A DNA stretch of 64,000 nt from Pseudomonadota bacterium (GTDB lineage Bacteria; Pseudomonadota; Gammaproteobacteria; Burkholderiales; Gallionellaceae), in the NCBI GenBank assembly GCA_021821945.1, contig JAJZTF010000003.1:1-64000 (forward strand). Reading direction: 5' to 3'. Below the pieces are notes generated by a model. It had not been told where the DNA came from and made no database searches. It saw only the letters and a list, made by a program, of their open reading frames with translations. How positions within the stretch are numbered: position 1 is the first letter of the stretch; each line of letters opens with the position of its first letter. Below are positions 63,486-64,000 of the stretch, piece after piece. The position numbers were made by a program, and so were the translations under genes.

Positions 63486-64000
63486 TCAGCTCCTGTGCAG
63501 CCAGTCCTCGAGGATGGAGACGATGCGCTGAGAGGCATGGCCGTCCCAGTATTCCGGGATGCGGCCGCGCTTGCCTCCCGTCTCCATCACATCCTTCACG
63601 GCGGAGAGTATCCTGGTCCTGTCCTGCCCCGCGATCACGTTGGTGCCTTCGTCGACCGTGATCTGCCTCTCGGTGTTTTCCCTGAGCGTGATGCAGGGGA
63701 CGCCGAGCGCGGTCGTCTCTTCCTGTATGCCTCCGGAGTCGGTCAGGAAGAATTTCGCATCCCTCATGAGCCCCAGCATCTGAAGATAACCCAGGGGCGG
63801 GAGCACCCTGATGTCGGGGCTCTGGATCATTTCGTCCAGCCCGTATTCATCTATCCTTCCCCTGGTGCGGGGATGCAGGGGGAATGCGACCGGGATCTGC
63901 GTTGCGATCTGCCCTATCGTCTGAAGAAGCGAGCTCAGGGACTCCCTGTCGTCGACGTTGGACGGGCGGTGCAGGGTCAGCGCGGCATAGCCTGTTCGGG
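63486..64000 (-). CDS. wecB: UDP-N-acetylglucosamine 2-epimerase, partial
   Basis: The C-terminal 171 residues or so are in the window; the gene runs past its end. YAALTLHRPSNVDDRE, FPLHPRTRGRID, LGYLQMLGLMRDAKFFLTDSGGIQEETTALGVPCITLRENTERQIT are the conserved blocks, with the Asp-Ser-Gly-Gly-x-Gln-Glu active-site loop intact. It makes UDP-ManNAc from UDP-GlcNAc for the exopolysaccharide. It continues the XrtA operon. Confidence 0.95.
   Translation of the reverse strand, partial: RTGYAALTLHRPSNVDDRESLSSLLQTIGQIATQIPVAFPLHPRTRGRIDEYGLDEMIQSPDIRVLPPLGYLQMLGLMRDAKFFLTDSGGIQEETTALGVPCITLRENTERQITVDEGTNVIAGQDRTRILSAVKDVMETGGKRGRIPEYWDGHASQRIVSILEDWLHRS

Overview
The window looks like chromosomal DNA of a betaproteobacterium, perhaps of the Gallionellaceae/Nitrosomonadales (an inference from gene order and family content; no marker gene was compared by database search). 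It opens with a 5S rRNA and its terminator, then the conserved thrS-infC-rpmI-rplT-pheS-pheT-ihfA-merR-tRNA-Pro block on the minus strand. infC appears to use a non-AUG start, and a terminator hairpin lies just before pheS.

From 8 to 17.5 kb come an orphan PAS-histidine kinase, an SDR oxidoreductase, a three-gene minus-strand set matching ZorA, ZorB and the EH_Signature protein ZorC of type I Zorya anti-phage systems (but with no ZorD), a divergent class III nucleotide cyclase with an FHA domain, and a double-ATPase peptide-type ABC protein.

From 17.5 to 51 kb the window is an accessory mosaic unusually rich in toxin-antitoxin (TA) loci: dinJ-yafQ (toxin split by a TnpB element), three intact vapBC pairs, a higBA locus with a gutted toxin, relBE with a frameshifted toxin, hicAB with a nonsense codon in the toxin, and a higA remnant. 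Two TA units lie between direct repeats of 32 bp (perfect) and 29 bp (one mismatch) that duplicate the 3' end of the neighbouring gene, and a third is flanked by two copies of the 5' end of a glycosyltransferase gene. Between them are a papain-like protease, a GAF protein, two FeeM/TIGR03694-like acyltransferases, an E1-like (ThiF) and a nitroreductase-like gene in an operon with one of those acyltransferases, and a PEP-CTERM protein gene preceded by a near-consensus sigma-54 promoter.

From 29.6 to 50.7 kb genes for surface glycan assembly dominate: a polymerase/ligase-like membrane protein with an extracytoplasmic insert, a deacetylase, acetyl- and acyltransferases, FkbM methyltransferases, glycosyltransferases, a Wzx flippase and a sulfotransferase. 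The stretch around 39.6-44.2 kb is visibly more AT-rich than its surroundings.

From 50.9 kb to the end is a canonical exosortase A (XrtA) locus read on the minus strand: wecB (cut by the window edge), DUF3473-type deacetylase, FemAB-like protein, TIGR03087 sugar transferase, XrtA fused to an EpsI domain, TIGR03088 sugar transferase, an asparagine-synthetase-like amidotransferase, two glycosyltransferases, an AMP-ligase-like protein and the XrtA-associated O-ligase. Most of these genes overlap by ATGA or are spaced by a few bases, so they probably form one long operon. Together with the PEP-CTERM substrate and acyltransferases they suggest an organism that exports sorted, glycosylated proteins alongside an exopolysaccharide.
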